This document shows positions 36,738 through 46,065 of a stretch of DNA of 64,000 nt, piece after piece. Position 1 is the stretch's first letter. Each line of letters begins with the position of its first letter. Location of the stretch: the NCBI RefSeq assembly GCF_030499535.1, contig NZ_JASTLB010000001.1, positions 4,092,001-4,156,000 on the forward strand, read 5' to 3'. The stretch comes from Streptomyces sp. TG1A-8. GTDB lineage: Bacteria; Actinomycetota; Actinomycetes; Streptomycetales; Streptomycetaceae. The notes under the pieces are model-generated. The model was not told the origin of the DNA, searched no databases, and saw nothing but the letters and a program-made list of their open reading frames with translations. The translations under genes and the position numbers were made by a program.

Positions 36738-36921
36738 GTGTCCCCTTCCAGGGTCCGCAGCCGGAGTCAGGCAGTCAGGCATGTGAACTCTGGTTTTGCA
36801 GGTGGACATACGGCAAGGAAGCGTCTGGTCAAGAGCGGGTAAAATCGTCCGCCGAGATGACCTGCGTTCACCTACATGAACAATTACGGTGGTAATCAGC
36901 CCTCGGCCGCGCGGCGCCGGC

Positions 36922-38763
36922 TCACGGCGTCCTCAGCTCGTCCGGACACGGCGTGCCGCGCGGCAGCTGGTACGGCGCCGCCAGCCGGTACGTCCCCGCA
37001 CGCGGCGCGAGCAGCACCGTCCACTTGTCGCCCTCGGCGTCCTCCGGCGTCTCCATCAGGCACCCGTTGGGGTTGTCGTACGTCCTCGGCGTGCCCTCCG
37101 CCCGGTGCTTGGACGCCTCCGTCTCCCGCGGCGGTTCGAGGCTCCTGCCGTGCGCGTCGACGACGCTCAGCCACGGCGAGTACGGGATCTTGATCAGGAT
37201 CCGCCCGGCCCTGCGCACCCGGAGCGTCATCTCGCCCTGCTCGGCCCGCTGCACCACCGCGCCGGGCTCCGCGAGCGGCGCCGGGTCCGTCACCTTGAAC
37301 AACTGCCAGTTGGCGTCGCCCCAGACCTGCGTCAGGTACGGCATCCCGCGCTGGACCAGGGCCCGCTCGCGCTCACCGCCGTCCCCGTCCGGCTCGTCCT
37401 TGGGCACCACCACGAAGTGCACGGCCCACCGCTGGAGCCACTCGTGGTAGTTGGCCGAGTTGAGCGTGTCGTCGTAGAAGAGCGGGTTGCGCTCCATGTC
37501 GGCCTGCCGGTTCCAGCCGCGCGCCAGGTTCACGTACGGCGCGAGCGCGGAGGCCTCGCGGTGCGAGCGCGCCGGGACCACCTCCACCCGGCCCCGCTCC
37601 GCGCCGACCTCCTGCAACTCGTTCACCAGCGGGGCCAGCTCCCGGGCCCAGGAGGCCGCCGGGGTCGTGTGGACGACGTCGTCGACCGACTTGAAGCCGA
37701 TCCAGCCGGCGAAGCCCAGGAGCGCCAGGACGGTCACGTACCACTTGCGCGAGCGCGGCACCGTGAACGGCAGCGCCGCGATCAGCGTCGCACCCGCGAA
37801 TAGCATCGGCAGTCGCGAGATGTTGGAGCCGATCTGCGAGCTGATCAGCCACACGAGCACCACCGCGAGGCTGTAGACGGCCGCCGTCAGCCGGACGGTG
37901 ACCCACTGCCTGGGCACCAGGAACAGGCACAGCAGGCCGTACAGCAGCGGCATGACCACCGAGCCGAACGTCATCGGCTGGGTGCCGGAGAACGGGAACA
38001 GCCACGCCGAGACGGCCACCACGGCCGCCGGCGCGAGCCCCAGCGCCCAGGCCCCCGGCCGCCGCTTCTGCAGGAACAGCGCGACCGCGACCAGGCCCAC
38101 GAACAGCCCCGCGACCGGCGAGGCCATCGTGGCGAGCGCGGCCAGCGGGGCGGCGACCAGCGCCTTGGCCCAGCGTTTGAACCGCCACCGGTGCGGCCAG
38201 CAGAACACGGCCGCGACCGCGCCGAGCGCGAACATCGTGCCGAGCCCGAAGGTCACCCGCCCCGACACGGCGTTGCACAGGAGCGCGAAGACCCCGGCGA
38301 GCGAGGCCCACAGGGGGTTGCGCACCACGCGGCTGCGGATCAGGACCACCGTCAGCAGGCCCGCCGAGACGGTGCCGGCGATCATCATCGTCGTGCGGAC
38401 GCCGAGGACGGACATCAGGTACGGCGAGACCACGCTGTACGACACCGGGTGCATGCCGCCGTACCAGGCGAGGTTGTACGCCGAGTCCGGGTGCCGGCCG
38501 ACGAACTCCGCCCAGGCGTCCTGGGCCGCGAGGTCGCCGCCGCTGTTGGCGAACGTGAAGAACCAGATGACGTGCAGGACGCCCGCGAGGGCGGTGACGG
38601 ACAGTGCCGGGCGGCGCAGGAGCCGCCGGCGCAGCCGTTCCGCACGGCTGGGCGCGCGGTCCTCGCGACCACCGCCCGGATCAGTCGAGGACAGGCGTAT
38701 TCGCGGTCCGGACCCCGGTCCCGGACCGGCGTCGTCGGCGCGTGTCGGCTCCGCAGTGGCCAC
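36922..38763 (-). CDS. Large polytopic membrane protein with extracytoplasmic C-terminal domain
   Basis: 613 residues. A charged N-terminal tail is followed by about 11-12 hydrophobic helices (about 60-385) and a soluble domain of about 230 residues. The first periplasmic loop is acidic and aromatic (EFVGRHPDSAYNLAWYGG), reminiscent of GT-C glycosyltransferases, but no confirmed lipid-sugar motif is seen. Some databases call such Streptomyces proteins MFS transporters, which the helix pattern does not support well. GTG 38763 has GGGGAG eight bases before it. Function unknown; a role in cell-wall glycan assembly is possible given the D,D-carboxypeptidase gene next door on the same strand. Confidence 0.65.
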   Translation of the reverse strand: MATAEPTRADDAGPGPGSGPRIRLSSTDPGGGREDRAPSRAERLRRRLLRRPALSVTALAGVLHVIWFFTFANSGGDLAAQDAWAEFVGRHPDSAYNLAWYGGMHPVSYSVVSPYLMSVLGVRTTMMIAGTVSAGLLTVVLIRSRVVRNPLWASLAGVFALLCNAVSGRVTFGLGTMFALGAVAAVFCWPHRWRFKRWAKALVAAPLAALATMASPVAGLFVGLVAVALFLQKRRPGAWALGLAPAAVVAVSAWLFPFSGTQPMTFGSVVMPLLYGLLCLFLVPRQWVTVRLTAAVYSLAVVLVWLISSQIGSNISRLPMLFAGATLIAALPFTVPRSRKWYVTVLALLGFAGWIGFKSVDDVVHTTPAASWARELAPLVNELQEVGAERGRVEVVPARSHREASALAPYVNLARGWNRQADMERNPLFYDDTLNSANYHEWLQRWAVHFVVVPKDEPDGDGGERERALVQRGMPYLTQVWGDANWQLFKVTDPAPLAEPGAVVQRAEQGEMTLRVRRAGRILIKIPYSPWLSVVDAHGRSLEPPRETEASKHRAEGTPRTYDNPNGCLMETPEDAEGDKWTVLLAPRAGTYRLAAPYQLPRGTPCPDELRTP

Positions 38764-38944
38764 CTGAAGGCACTCCCCGTGTCCCGTCTTCCGTTCTCGG
38801 CCGGGTTCCCCGGTGTCCCGGCCGCTTGCCGTCAGTTCGCGGCCGTGTCCCGCGACCGGCGACCTGCCCCGGTTCGCGACGCTAGCACGCACCCCGCCGC
38901 GGAGCTCCGTCAGCGGGGTGCGGTGCCCGGGTGCGGGGCCGGGT

Positions 38945-41629
38945 TCAGCCGAGGCGGGTCAGCTTGTCCGTGAGGCCGGGCTCGGCCAGGTCCTCCCGCA
39001 GGGCCACCGGCACCTTGACGGCACCGGCCGAACCGTCGCCCACGGTGAGCGAGCCGACCCGGGTCCCGGCCTTCGCGGTGTGCGGCAGGTCGCCCGCGCC
39101 GAACGACAGCCTCACCTTCAGGCCGGACCAGCCGGCGGCCGTGACGTCCTTCGTGGTCACGACCGGCGTACGGCCGCCGAGCCCGTCGTCGACGTACCCG
39201 ACGACCTCGCCCTTCCTCAGCACCGTGGCCGGCTTCAGCGCCCTCTGCGCGGACCGGATGAGCTTGTCCGCGGCGTCCAGGGCCCCGCTGAGGATCGTGT
39301 TGTCCGAGCCGCCGGCGGGCTGGCGGATCACGGCGCCGACGATGGTCCGCGTCTGGCCGCCGACCTCCTGCTTGGCGGCGAAGACGAGGTTGCCGAGGGC
39401 GGAGGTGGTGGTGCCGGTCTTGATGCCGACGACGTTGTCGTGGCCGACCAGGTGGTTCCAGTTGGGGTGGTTGACCCCCTTGTAGTCGTCGTACGACATC
39501 ATCGCCGCGACCTCGCGGAAGGCGGGCTCGGTCATCGCGGCCTTGGCCAGCTTCACCTGGTCCACGGCCGTGCTGACCGTGGAGTCCGTCAGACCCGACG
39601 GATCGGTGTACGTGGTGTTGGCCATGCCGAGGCCCTTGGCGGTCGCGTTCATCTTCGCCACGAAGGACTTCTCCGAGCCCGCGTCCCAGCGGGCCAGCAG
39701 GCGCGCGATGTTGTTCGCGGACGCGATGAGGATGCTCTCCAGGGCCTCGCGCTGGGTGATCGCGTCACCGGCGGTGACGTCGACGGTGGACTCCTGGCCC
39801 GCCTGCGACTGGTCCTGCGCCGCCTGGTCGATCTTGATCTTCGGCCCGCGGGCGCCGCTCTTGAGCGGATGGTCGCGCAGCACGATGTACGCCGTCATCA
39901 CCTTCGCGACGCTCGCGATCGGCACGGGCTTCTGCGTGCCGGACGAACCGAAGCTGCCGATGCCCTGCACGTCCAGGGCCGCCTGGCCCTGCGCGGGCCA
40001 CGGGATGCCGGCCTTCGCCCCGCCGAAGGTGAACGTGTCCTTCGCCGTGAGGTCCAGTGTGGGCGCGGGGAGCGGGCGGAACGCCTGCACGACCGCGAGG
40101 ACGATCGCCAGGAGCAGGACCAGGGGGGTCCAGATCTTGACCCGCCGCACCAGCGTGCGCACCGGGGTCTCCGGCGGCGGTGGCGTGTTCGTCAGTTCCG
40201 CCAGCAGGTCCAGCGGCGGCTTGGGCGGCAGCGGCTGCTGGGTGGTGCGCTCCGGACCCACCTGGGGGACGGCCGTGGTGACGTCCGGCTTCACGGCCGG
40301 GGCGACGTCCGACTTCAACGCGACGAACTTGCTGGTGCGCTCGGGGGCGGGGGCGGGGGTGGGAGCGGGGGCCGGGGTCTTCTCGGCGGTCCCGGCCTCG
40401 GGTTCCGGAGCCGCGCTCTTCCCGGCGGCCGCGGTCCCGGCTGCGGCCGGGGCCGCGGCTTCCGGCTCCGCGGCCTTCCGGGCCGCGCCGGTCTTCAGCA
40501 TGGTCGTCGGCTGGTCGACACCGCCCTTGCCGGGCCGCGCGGCCTTGAACAGGGTGGTGGGCTGGTCGACGGCCGCCCGGGGGTCGCCCTCGGCTCCGGC
40601 CGCCGCGTCCGGGCCCGCCTTCTTGCCCACCCCGGCGTCCGGAGCGGCCTCGTCGTCCGGCCCGCCCTTCGCTGCCCGGGAGGCCGTGGCGCCCGTCCTC
40701 GCGGCCGGGGCAGCCGTGCGGCCCGTGTCCGCCTCCGCGTCCGTCCCGGCGTCCTCCGCGGCCGGGGCGCCTGCACCGCCGGTGCCGGTGTGGGTGTCGC
40801 TGTCGGCTTCGGCTTCGGCCTTGGCGGCGGCGGTCGCGGGGCCCGCCTCGCCCTTCGCTGCCCGGGCGGCCGTGGCTCCGGCTCCGGCGCCCGTGTCCGC
40901 CTCGGCGCCGACGGCGTCCTCACCGGCCGGAACGGTCCCGCCGTCCGCCCGCGGCCCGGCCCCGACGCCCGGGCCCGCGTCCGGCTCCGTGTCGGGGTCC
41001 GGGTCCGCGTCCGCGTCGCCCTCGGAGGCCGGGACAGCCCCGGCGTCCGCCTCGGTCGCCGTCCCGGGCGTCACGGCCGCCTCCGTGCCCGACCCGGCGT
41101 CCCCGTCCGCCCCGGCCGCCGCGGGCCCCTCCCCGCCCCTGCCGACGGGCTCCTCCGCACCCCGGCGCCCGGAGCCGTCCCCGGCCGTCTCGCCGTCCCC
41201 GGAGGCCACCGGTCCGGGCTTCCCGGCCTTCGGCGCCTCCGCGTCCGGCTCGGTCCCCCTCGTGTCGTCCGCCGAGCGCACCCACGCCGAGACGGCCTCG
41301 CTCAGACCGGCGTCCTCGGCCGGCGCCGCGTCCTGTGCGGAGTCCGCCCGTGCCGGCTCCTCGGCCTTGCGCTTCCCGGACTCCGCCGCGGCCTTCACGC
41401 CCCGGGCCGAGAGGACCTTCGTCGCCGTGTCGGCTCCGGCGCTCCCGGCACCCCCGGCGCCCCCGGCCCCCGAGGAGTCCTCGTCGCGGGCCACCGCGAG
41501 ACGCGGATCACGAGCCTCGGGAACCCGGCCCGCTCCCCCCGAAGCCGGTTCCGCCGACGACTCGTGCTGCTTCGACCTGTCGGGGGACTCGCCCGCCACC
41601 GGTGCCTCCTCCATGCGCCGCACGCCCAC
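38945..41629 (-). CDS. D-alanyl-D-alanine carboxypeptidase with long disordered N-terminus
   Basis: 894 residues. About 480 N-terminal residues are low-complexity Ala/Glu/Gly/Pro, presumably cytosolic, including two DQPTT units (DQPTTLFK and DQPTTMLK). A membrane helix (about 498-515, LVLLLAIVLAVVQAF) leads to an extracellular serine peptidase domain of the S11/PBP5 type: SVAK (about 571), SAN (about 638) and KTG (about 738) are all present. It trims peptidoglycan pentapeptides. GTG 41629 is used; ATG 41614 is an alternative start. The tail is far longer than in classic DacA proteins and may bind cytosolic partners. Confidence 0.88.
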   Translation of the reverse strand: MGVRRMEEAPVAGESPDRSKQHESSAEPASGGAGRVPEARDPRLAVARDEDSSGAGGAGGAGSAGADTATKVLSARGVKAAAESGKRKAEEPARADSAQDAAPAEDAGLSEAVSAWVRSADDTRGTEPDAEAPKAGKPGPVASGDGETAGDGSGRRGAEEPVGRGGEGPAAAGADGDAGSGTEAAVTPGTATEADAGAVPASEGDADADPDPDTEPDAGPGVGAGPRADGGTVPAGEDAVGAEADTGAGAGATAARAAKGEAGPATAAAKAEAEADSDTHTGTGGAGAPAAEDAGTDAEADTGRTAAPAARTGATASRAAKGGPDDEAAPDAGVGKKAGPDAAAGAEGDPRAAVDQPTTLFKAARPGKGGVDQPTTMLKTGAARKAAEPEAAAPAAAGTAAAGKSAAPEPEAGTAEKTPAPAPTPAPAPERTSKFVALKSDVAPAVKPDVTTAVPQVGPERTTQQPLPPKPPLDLLAELTNTPPPPETPVRTLVRRVKIWTPLVLLLAIVLAVVQAFRPLPAPTLDLTAKDTFTFGGAKAGIPWPAQGQAALDVQGIGSFGSSGTQKPVPIASVAKVMTAYIVLRDHPLKSGARGPKIKIDQAAQDQSQAGQESTVDVTAGDAITQREALESILIASANNIARLLARWDAGSEKSFVAKMNATAKGLGMANTTYTDPSGLTDSTVSTAVDQVKLAKAAMTEPAFREVAAMMSYDDYKGVNHPNWNHLVGHDNVVGIKTGTTTSALGNLVFAAKQEVGGQTRTIVGAVIRQPAGGSDNTILSGALDAADKLIRSAQRALKPATVLRKGEVVGYVDDGLGGRTPVVTTKDVTAAGWSGLKVRLSFGAGDLPHTAKAGTRVGSLTVGDGSAGAVKVPVALREDLAEPGLTDKLTRLG

Positions 41630-41795
41630 TCGCGCGCCCTGTCCGAACCATGTACCAGTGTCCTGTGTGGGGGCTTGTCCGCCGCGGCAGACGAGAACGA
41701 CATACTTGCCGATTCCCTCGCAAACCGGTCACGCACCCTCGACAGACCAATGTGAGAGGGGTCACCCTGTCATTCATCCACGCGGGGAGGCATGG

Positions 41796-42554
41796 ATGGG
41801 CAGGAGCCGCAGAACACTTCCGGAAGAGCTTCTGCTGCTGGCACTGGACCCGGCCACGGGTACCACTGCACAGCCGCAGTCGCTCGACCTGGGTCTGGCC
41901 GGTGCGCAGCTAGTGGAGCTGGCGCTGGCCGGACGGATAGCCCCGGACGGGGATCGTATCGCCGTGGTGGTGCCACGGCCGACAGGAGATCCGACTCTGG
42001 ACTGCGCACTGGAATTGCTGCGAAGGCGCGGCGCTCCGGTACGCGCCGTCCACTGGATCGGCGGGCCGCGCCTAGGGCTCCGCCAGACCTACCTCTCGCA
42101 CCTGGAGCGGTGCGGCATGGTGCATGCCGTGGCCGGCCAGATGTGCGGGGTGCTGCCGACGACGCGTTATCAGGCGACCGACAACGAGATCAGCCGGGAG
42201 ATCCGGGCCCGGCTGGACTCCGCGATCCGCACCGGCGTACCACCGGACCCGCGGACCGCGGCGCTCGCCGCCCTGGCGCACGCCGTCGGCCTCGGCAAGC
42301 ACCTGTATCCGGGCAACGAGGGCCGGTCCTCACGGTCCCGGCTGCGCGACCTCATCCGCCACGACCCCATGGGCGGACTGGTGGCGCACGCCGTGATGGA
42401 CGTGCAGAACGGCGCCGTGGCCCAGCCGCGGCGCGGTCCGGCCGCCCCTGCCGGACGGCAGGCCGGGCCCGGGGCCGGGCCGGTCGCGGAACCCGCGCAC
42501 GGCGTTCCGATGCAGCCGCACCACGGGTCCATGGCACGCGCCGTGGCCCACTGA
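41796..42554 (+). CDS. GPP34 (GOLPH3/Vps74-like) family protein
   Basis: 252-residue protein. An all-helical GPP34 fold begins LPEELLLLALDPATG and continues through LVELALAGRIAPDGDRI, as in actinobacterial GOLPH3-like proteins (the eukaryotic relatives bind phosphoinositides). The C-terminal 40 residues are Pro/Gly-rich and probably flexible. ATG 41796 has GGGGAGG upstream. A very strong terminator follows. Role in Streptomyces is unknown. Confidence 0.8.
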   Translation: MGRSRRTLPEELLLLALDPATGTTAQPQSLDLGLAGAQLVELALAGRIAPDGDRIAVVVPRPTGDPTLDCALELLRRRGAPVRAVHWIGGPRLGLRQTYLSHLERCGMVHAVAGQMCGVLPTTRYQATDNEISREIRARLDSAIRTGVPPDPRTAALAALAHAVGLGKHLYPGNEGRSSRSRLRDLIRHDPMGGLVAHAVMDVQNGAVAQPRRGPAAPAGRQAGPGAGPVAEPAHGVPMQPHHGSMARAVAH

Positions 42555-42887
42555 TCCGCACCCGGCCTCCCGGGGCCGGTTCGTAAGCCGCCGGTTCGAG
42601 CGGGGCGGCGGGACCTCCGTGGTCCCGCCGCCCCGCTCGACCGCGTTCACCTCTCCCGCATCCCCCTCCGCGCCGCCCCGGCCCGGCGCGCCCGGGCCCG
42701 CGCACCGGCTCGCGCACCGGCTCGCGCGCCGGTTCCCGCACCGCGCACGGCGCCCGCGCCCGAACGGACGCGTACGCGCCGCATATCCACCATTTCCCAG
42801 CGGTGGAAAGGGCGTTGGTGGCAGTCTGCTCAACAGCAGATACGCAAAGTGCCAGAGTGCAGGCAGGCAGCCGGAGGTGCGCGTCCC
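42555..42887. other. Gap between GPP34 and scr1-like genes
   Basis: Contains the 19-bp terminator at 42597-42639, then a G+C repeat-rich stretch (GCGCACCGGCTC repeats about 42699-42730). The last 110 bases are less G+C-rich, with a likely promoter near 42790-42850. No gene is seen. Confidence 0.45.
42597..42639 (+). terminator. 19-bp perfect terminator hairpin
   Basis: CGAGCGGGGCGGCGGGACC, loop TCCGT, then GGTCCCGCCGCCCCGCTCG. It lies 43 bases after the GPP34 stop, with no U tract. Confidence 0.85.
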
Positions 42888-43745
42888 GTGGCGTCCAATG
42901 TCAATCCCACCGTCAGGCGGCGCCGGCTCGGCCAGGAGCTGCGCAGGCTCCGCGAACTCAAGGGCATGACGGCCGAGGAAGTGGCGGAGCGGCTGCTCGT
43001 GTCGCAGTCGAAGATCAGTCGACTGGAGAACGGCCGGCGTTCCATCAGCCAGCGCGACGTGCGCGACCTGTGCGGGGTCTACGAGGTCGAGGATCAGCGG
43101 ATCGTCGACTCGCTGATGGAGATGGCCCGGGACTCGCGGCAGCAGGGCTGGTGGCACACGTTCGGGGACATCCCGTACAGCGTCTACATCGGCCTGGAGA
43201 CCGACGCCGAGTCGCTGCGGGTGTACGAACCCCAGCTGGTGACCGGCCTGCTGCAGACCCACGCGTACGCGGAGGCCCTGGTGCAGGGCGCGCTGCCGGA
43301 GACGTCGGCGGCCGAGATCGAGAAGCGCGTCCGGGTGCGCATGCGGCGACAGGAACGTATCACCGCCGAGCACAACTTCCTGCGGCTGTGGGTGGTGCTG
43401 GACGAGGCGGCGCTGCGCCGGGTGGTGGGCAGCGAACTGGTGATGCGGGAACAGCTCGAGCACCTGATCGAGATGTCCCAGCTGCCGCACGTGACCGTAC
43501 AGGTGCTGCCCTTCGAGGTCGGCGCGCACCCGGGGCTCAACGGCCAATACGCGATCCTGGAGTTCACCGACGCCGCCGACTCCAGCGTGGTCTACCTGGA
43601 GGGCGTCACCAGCGACCTGTACCTGGAGAAGGCGCAGGACGTGCAGAAGTACGCCGTGATGTACGAGCACTTGCGGGCACAGTCCCTCAATGTGGAAGCA
43701 TCCCGGCAATTCATCGCCAAGGTGGCCGAACAGTACGTCGACTGA
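42888..43745 (+). CDS. XRE regulator with DUF5753 (Scr1-like)
   Basis: 285-residue regulator with an N-terminal XRE HTH (about 10-65, MTAEEVAERLLVSQSKISRLENG) and a C-terminal DUF5753 domain (about 95-275, beginning IPYSVYIGLETDAESLRVYEP). Its DUF397 partner follows. By position and type this is the orthologue of S. coelicolor SCO4441 (Scr1), reported as a positive antibiotic regulator with SCO4442. GTG 42888 is preferred because GGAGG lies ten bases upstream. Confidence 0.85.
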   Translation: MASNVNPTVRRRRLGQELRRLRELKGMTAEEVAERLLVSQSKISRLENGRRSISQRDVRDLCGVYEVEDQRIVDSLMEMARDSRQQGWWHTFGDIPYSVYIGLETDAESLRVYEPQLVTGLLQTHAYAEALVQGALPETSAAEIEKRVRVRMRRQERITAEHNFLRLWVVLDEAALRRVVGSELVMREQLEHLIEMSQLPHVTVQVLPFEVGAHPGLNGQYAILEFTDAADSSVVYLEGVTSDLYLEKAQDVQKYAVMYEHLRAQSLNVEASRQFIAKVAEQYVD

Positions 43746-43934
43746 GTCCTGCCCGACAGAAGTGCCGGATCGTACACCGTTGGTCTGCTCCGGTGGAAGC
43801 CACACCCTGGATGTGCCATCCGCTTGAGTGAACGGCTCCTCCGGCGAGGGCGGTTGCCCGGTAGCGTCGATCGGGCCGGTCAATCGACCGGGTTGGCGTG
43901 AACCGCACCCCCGCAACTCGTAACAGGAGTGGAC

Positions 43935-44126
43935 ATGGCACTGATTCAGGGCGCTTCGGAGACGTGGACGAAGTCTTCATATTCCGCGGGCAACGGAGCC
44001 TGCGTCGAGGTCAAGGCGCCCACCGCCGCGGAACTCGCCGTACGCGACTCCAAGGTCCCCGAGGGCCCGATCCTGGCCTTCCCCACCGACGCGTGGACCG
44101 CCTTCGTGGCGTCGGTCAAGGCATAA
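43935..44126 (+). CDS. DUF397 protein (Scr2-like)
   Basis: 63-residue DUF397 protein: TWTKSSYSAGNGACVEV near the start, then AVRDSK and LAFPTDAWTAFV at the end, the standard pattern. DUF397 proteins are small partners of XRE-DUF5753 regulators such as the gene just upstream. ATG 43935 has AGGAG six bases before it. The 190-bp gap from the regulator allows a separate promoter. Confidence 0.9.
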   Translation: MALIQGASETWTKSSYSAGNGACVEVKAPTAAELAVRDSKVPEGPILAFPTDAWTAFVASVKA

Positions 44127-44218
44127 GGACCGGTCACCGCCCCCAGGCCGTAGGCCCGTCGACGACACCTCGCACCGCACGTCTCCGCAGCTCCACAACT
44201 TCACAGGCAGCAAGCACA

Positions 44219-44258
44219 GAGCCCTCTCGACCATTCGCCGTCCTTGCCGAGAGGGCTC
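44219..44258 (+). terminator. Terminator downstream of the DUF397 gene
   Basis: GAGCCCTCTCG (44219-44229) pairs with CGAGAGGGCTC (44248-44258) around an 18-base loop. Confidence 0.6.
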
Positions 44259-44379
44259 GGCCCACCCCCGGGTCGGGGCCCCCGGGGCTCACCTCACCGG
44301 GAAGGCCGCCTGACGGACCGGACCACCGGCGAAGACGCCCCCGCCCCGGGGGGTGAGGCTAGCCGGGATCCGCACGTCC

Positions 44380-44887
44380 CTAGGCCAGCTGGGCCTCGAT
44401 CGCCGCGACGACCTCGTCCGCCTCGGGCTCGGTGCGCGGCGAGAACCGGGCGACGACCCGGCCGTCCCGGCCGATCAGGAACTTCTCGAAGTTCCAGCGG
44501 ATGTCACCGCTGTGCCCCTCGCCGTCCGCGAAGCCGACCAGCCGCTCGTACAGCGGGTGCCGCCCCTCGCCGTTCACCTCGACCTTCTCGGTCAGCGGGA
44601 AGGTCACGCCGTAGGTCGCCGAGCAGAACGCGGCGATCTCCTCGGCGCTGCCGGGCTCCTGCCCGAGGAACTGGTTGCAGGGCACCCCGAGCACGGTGAA
44701 CCCCTTGCCGGCGTACCGCTCCTGCAACCGCTCCAGCCCCTCGTACTGCGGGGTCAGCCCGCACTTGGAGGCCACGTTCACGATGAGCACGGCCCGTCCG
44801 CCGTACTGCGCCAGATCGGCGGAACCCCCCCCGGAGGGCCCCGATCTCCACATCCAGCACGGAACCGCTGTGGTCAGTAGTCGTCAT
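44380..44887 (-). CDS. Glutathione-peroxidase-type thiol peroxidase, frameshifted
   Basis: About 168 residues if one frameshift is corrected. ATG 44887 opens MTTTDHSGSVLDVEIGALRGG, then an eight-base run (C on plus, 44825-44832) throws the rest into another frame: SADLAQYGGRAVLIVNVAS then KCGLTPQYEGLE. Removing one base joins them. The active-site set is present: Cys in KCGLT, Gln in PCNQF, Trp and Asn in RWNFEKFL. It reduces hydroperoxides, in actinobacteria usually with thioredoxin. As the catalytic part is intact and well conserved, I suspect a sequencing insertion, not a dead gene. Confidence 0.8.
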
Positions 44888-45222
44888 GAACGGATGCTAG
44901 CCCCGGCGGGCGACGAGCGGAGCACGCCGCCCGCACGCCGCACCGGTCCGCCGAGGACGGCGGCGGGGAGACCCGGTGGTCCCGGCGGGGCCCGGAAGGT
45001 GACCGCCCCGGGGTTCCGCGCGGATCCCGCGGCAAGCGGTCACCGCACTGGCCGACGTGGGGCGCTCATTCACCCGGCGCGCGCCCCGGAGCGCGCTCGG
45101 GCGCATCAAGTGGGACCCCCGCGCACTCTGCCCTGGCGTCCTGGCAGCTGCTTCCCTGGAACACCTGGTCCCCGCCGATCGGAAACGGATCGGAGGCGTA
45201 GCGGAGAAGGAAAGGAAAGCCC
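44888..45222. other. Intergenic region upstream of the Crp/Fnr gene
   Basis: 335 bp, divergent between glutathione peroxidase and the Crp/Fnr regulator. It contains the 9-bp inverted repeat listed separately and, close to the Crp start, a purine-rich ribosome site region. No gene is seen. Confidence 0.45.
44998..45044. promoter_or_regulatory. 9-bp inverted repeat upstream of crp-like gene
   Basis: GGTGACCGC (44998-45006) and GCGGTCACC (45036-45044), 29 bases apart. The GGTGAC/GTCACC arms recall Crp/Fnr half-sites (GTGA/TCAC), though the spacing is too wide for one dimer site. It could fold as a hairpin or be two sites. Confidence 0.35.
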
Positions 45223-45942
45223 TTGACGCCGCAGTTCACATCCCAGGGTCAGGAGGATTGGCCTGCCCGCAGTTTCCTCGGTGGCCTGTCGGAACCCGTC
45301 CGCAGCAAACTCCTCGGGATCGGTACCCGCTGCCGTTACTTACCCGGAGAGGTCCTGATCCGCGAGGGCGACCGCTCCAACCACGTGGTGCTCCTGCGCT
45401 CGGGGTTCGTCAAGGTCACCGCGTCCCTCGACAACGGCCACGAGGCGCTGCTCGCCATCCGGGTCGGAGGGGACATCGTCGGTGAGATGGCCGCCATGGA
45501 CGACGGTGCGCCGAGGTCGGCCACGGTCACCGCTTGCGGGGAGATCGCCGCCAGCATGGTGCGCGAGTCCGATCTCCGCTTCTTCCTCGAGTCCCACCCC
45601 GAGGCGGCGCGCGCGGTCAACCGGATCGTCATCCAGAGGCTGCGCTGGTCGAACCAGCGGCGGGTGGAGTTCGGCGGGTACTCGGTCAAGGTGCGGCTCG
45701 CCCGCGTACTCGCCGAACTGGCGGCCTCGTACGGGCATCCGGTGCCGCGCGGAATCGTCATAGGGGTGAACCTCACCCAACCGGAACTGGCGGCGCTCAC
45801 CGGCTCGGCCGAGGTCACCATTCACAAGGCGCTCGCCGAACTGCGCAGGGACGGGCTCATCACCACCGGTTACCGCCGCACCACGGTCCTCGACGTCAAC
45901 CGGCTGCGAGAAACCGCCCGGCTGCGAAAGGCCGCCCCCTGA
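45223..45942 (+). CDS. Crp/Fnr-family transcriptional regulator
   Basis: 239-residue regulator. The N-terminal cyclic-nucleotide-binding fold (about 25-140) shows LPGEVLIREGDRSNHVVLLRSG and GGDIVGEMAAMDDGAPRSAT, the latter matching the phosphate-binding cassette with its Arg. The C-terminal winged helix (about 160-225) shows LTQPELAALTGSAEVTIHKALAELRRDGLI. A TTG start at 45223 is chosen on the site AAAGGAAAG. It heads the cyclase-like/P-loop cluster, so a cyclic nucleotide from the next gene is an obvious candidate ligand. No Cys cluster is present, so it is not an oxygen sensor like Fnr. Confidence 0.85.
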   Translation: MTPQFTSQGQEDWPARSFLGGLSEPVRSKLLGIGTRCRYLPGEVLIREGDRSNHVVLLRSGFVKVTASLDNGHEALLAIRVGGDIVGEMAAMDDGAPRSATVTACGEIAASMVRESDLRFFLESHPEAARAVNRIVIQRLRWSNQRRVEFGGYSVKVRLARVLAELAASYGHPVPRGIVIGVNLTQPELAALTGSAEVTIHKALAELRRDGLITTGYRRTTVLDVNRLRETARLRKAAP

Positions 45943-46065
45943 CGCGGACGTCACCCGTCCCGCCTGCGAAAACCGTATTTCTACGATCCACTCGGCGTTC
46001 CCCGTCCCCTGGCGCACAGTTGACCCCCGACTTCGCTCGCCCACGGCAGATGGAGACCCGAGCCC

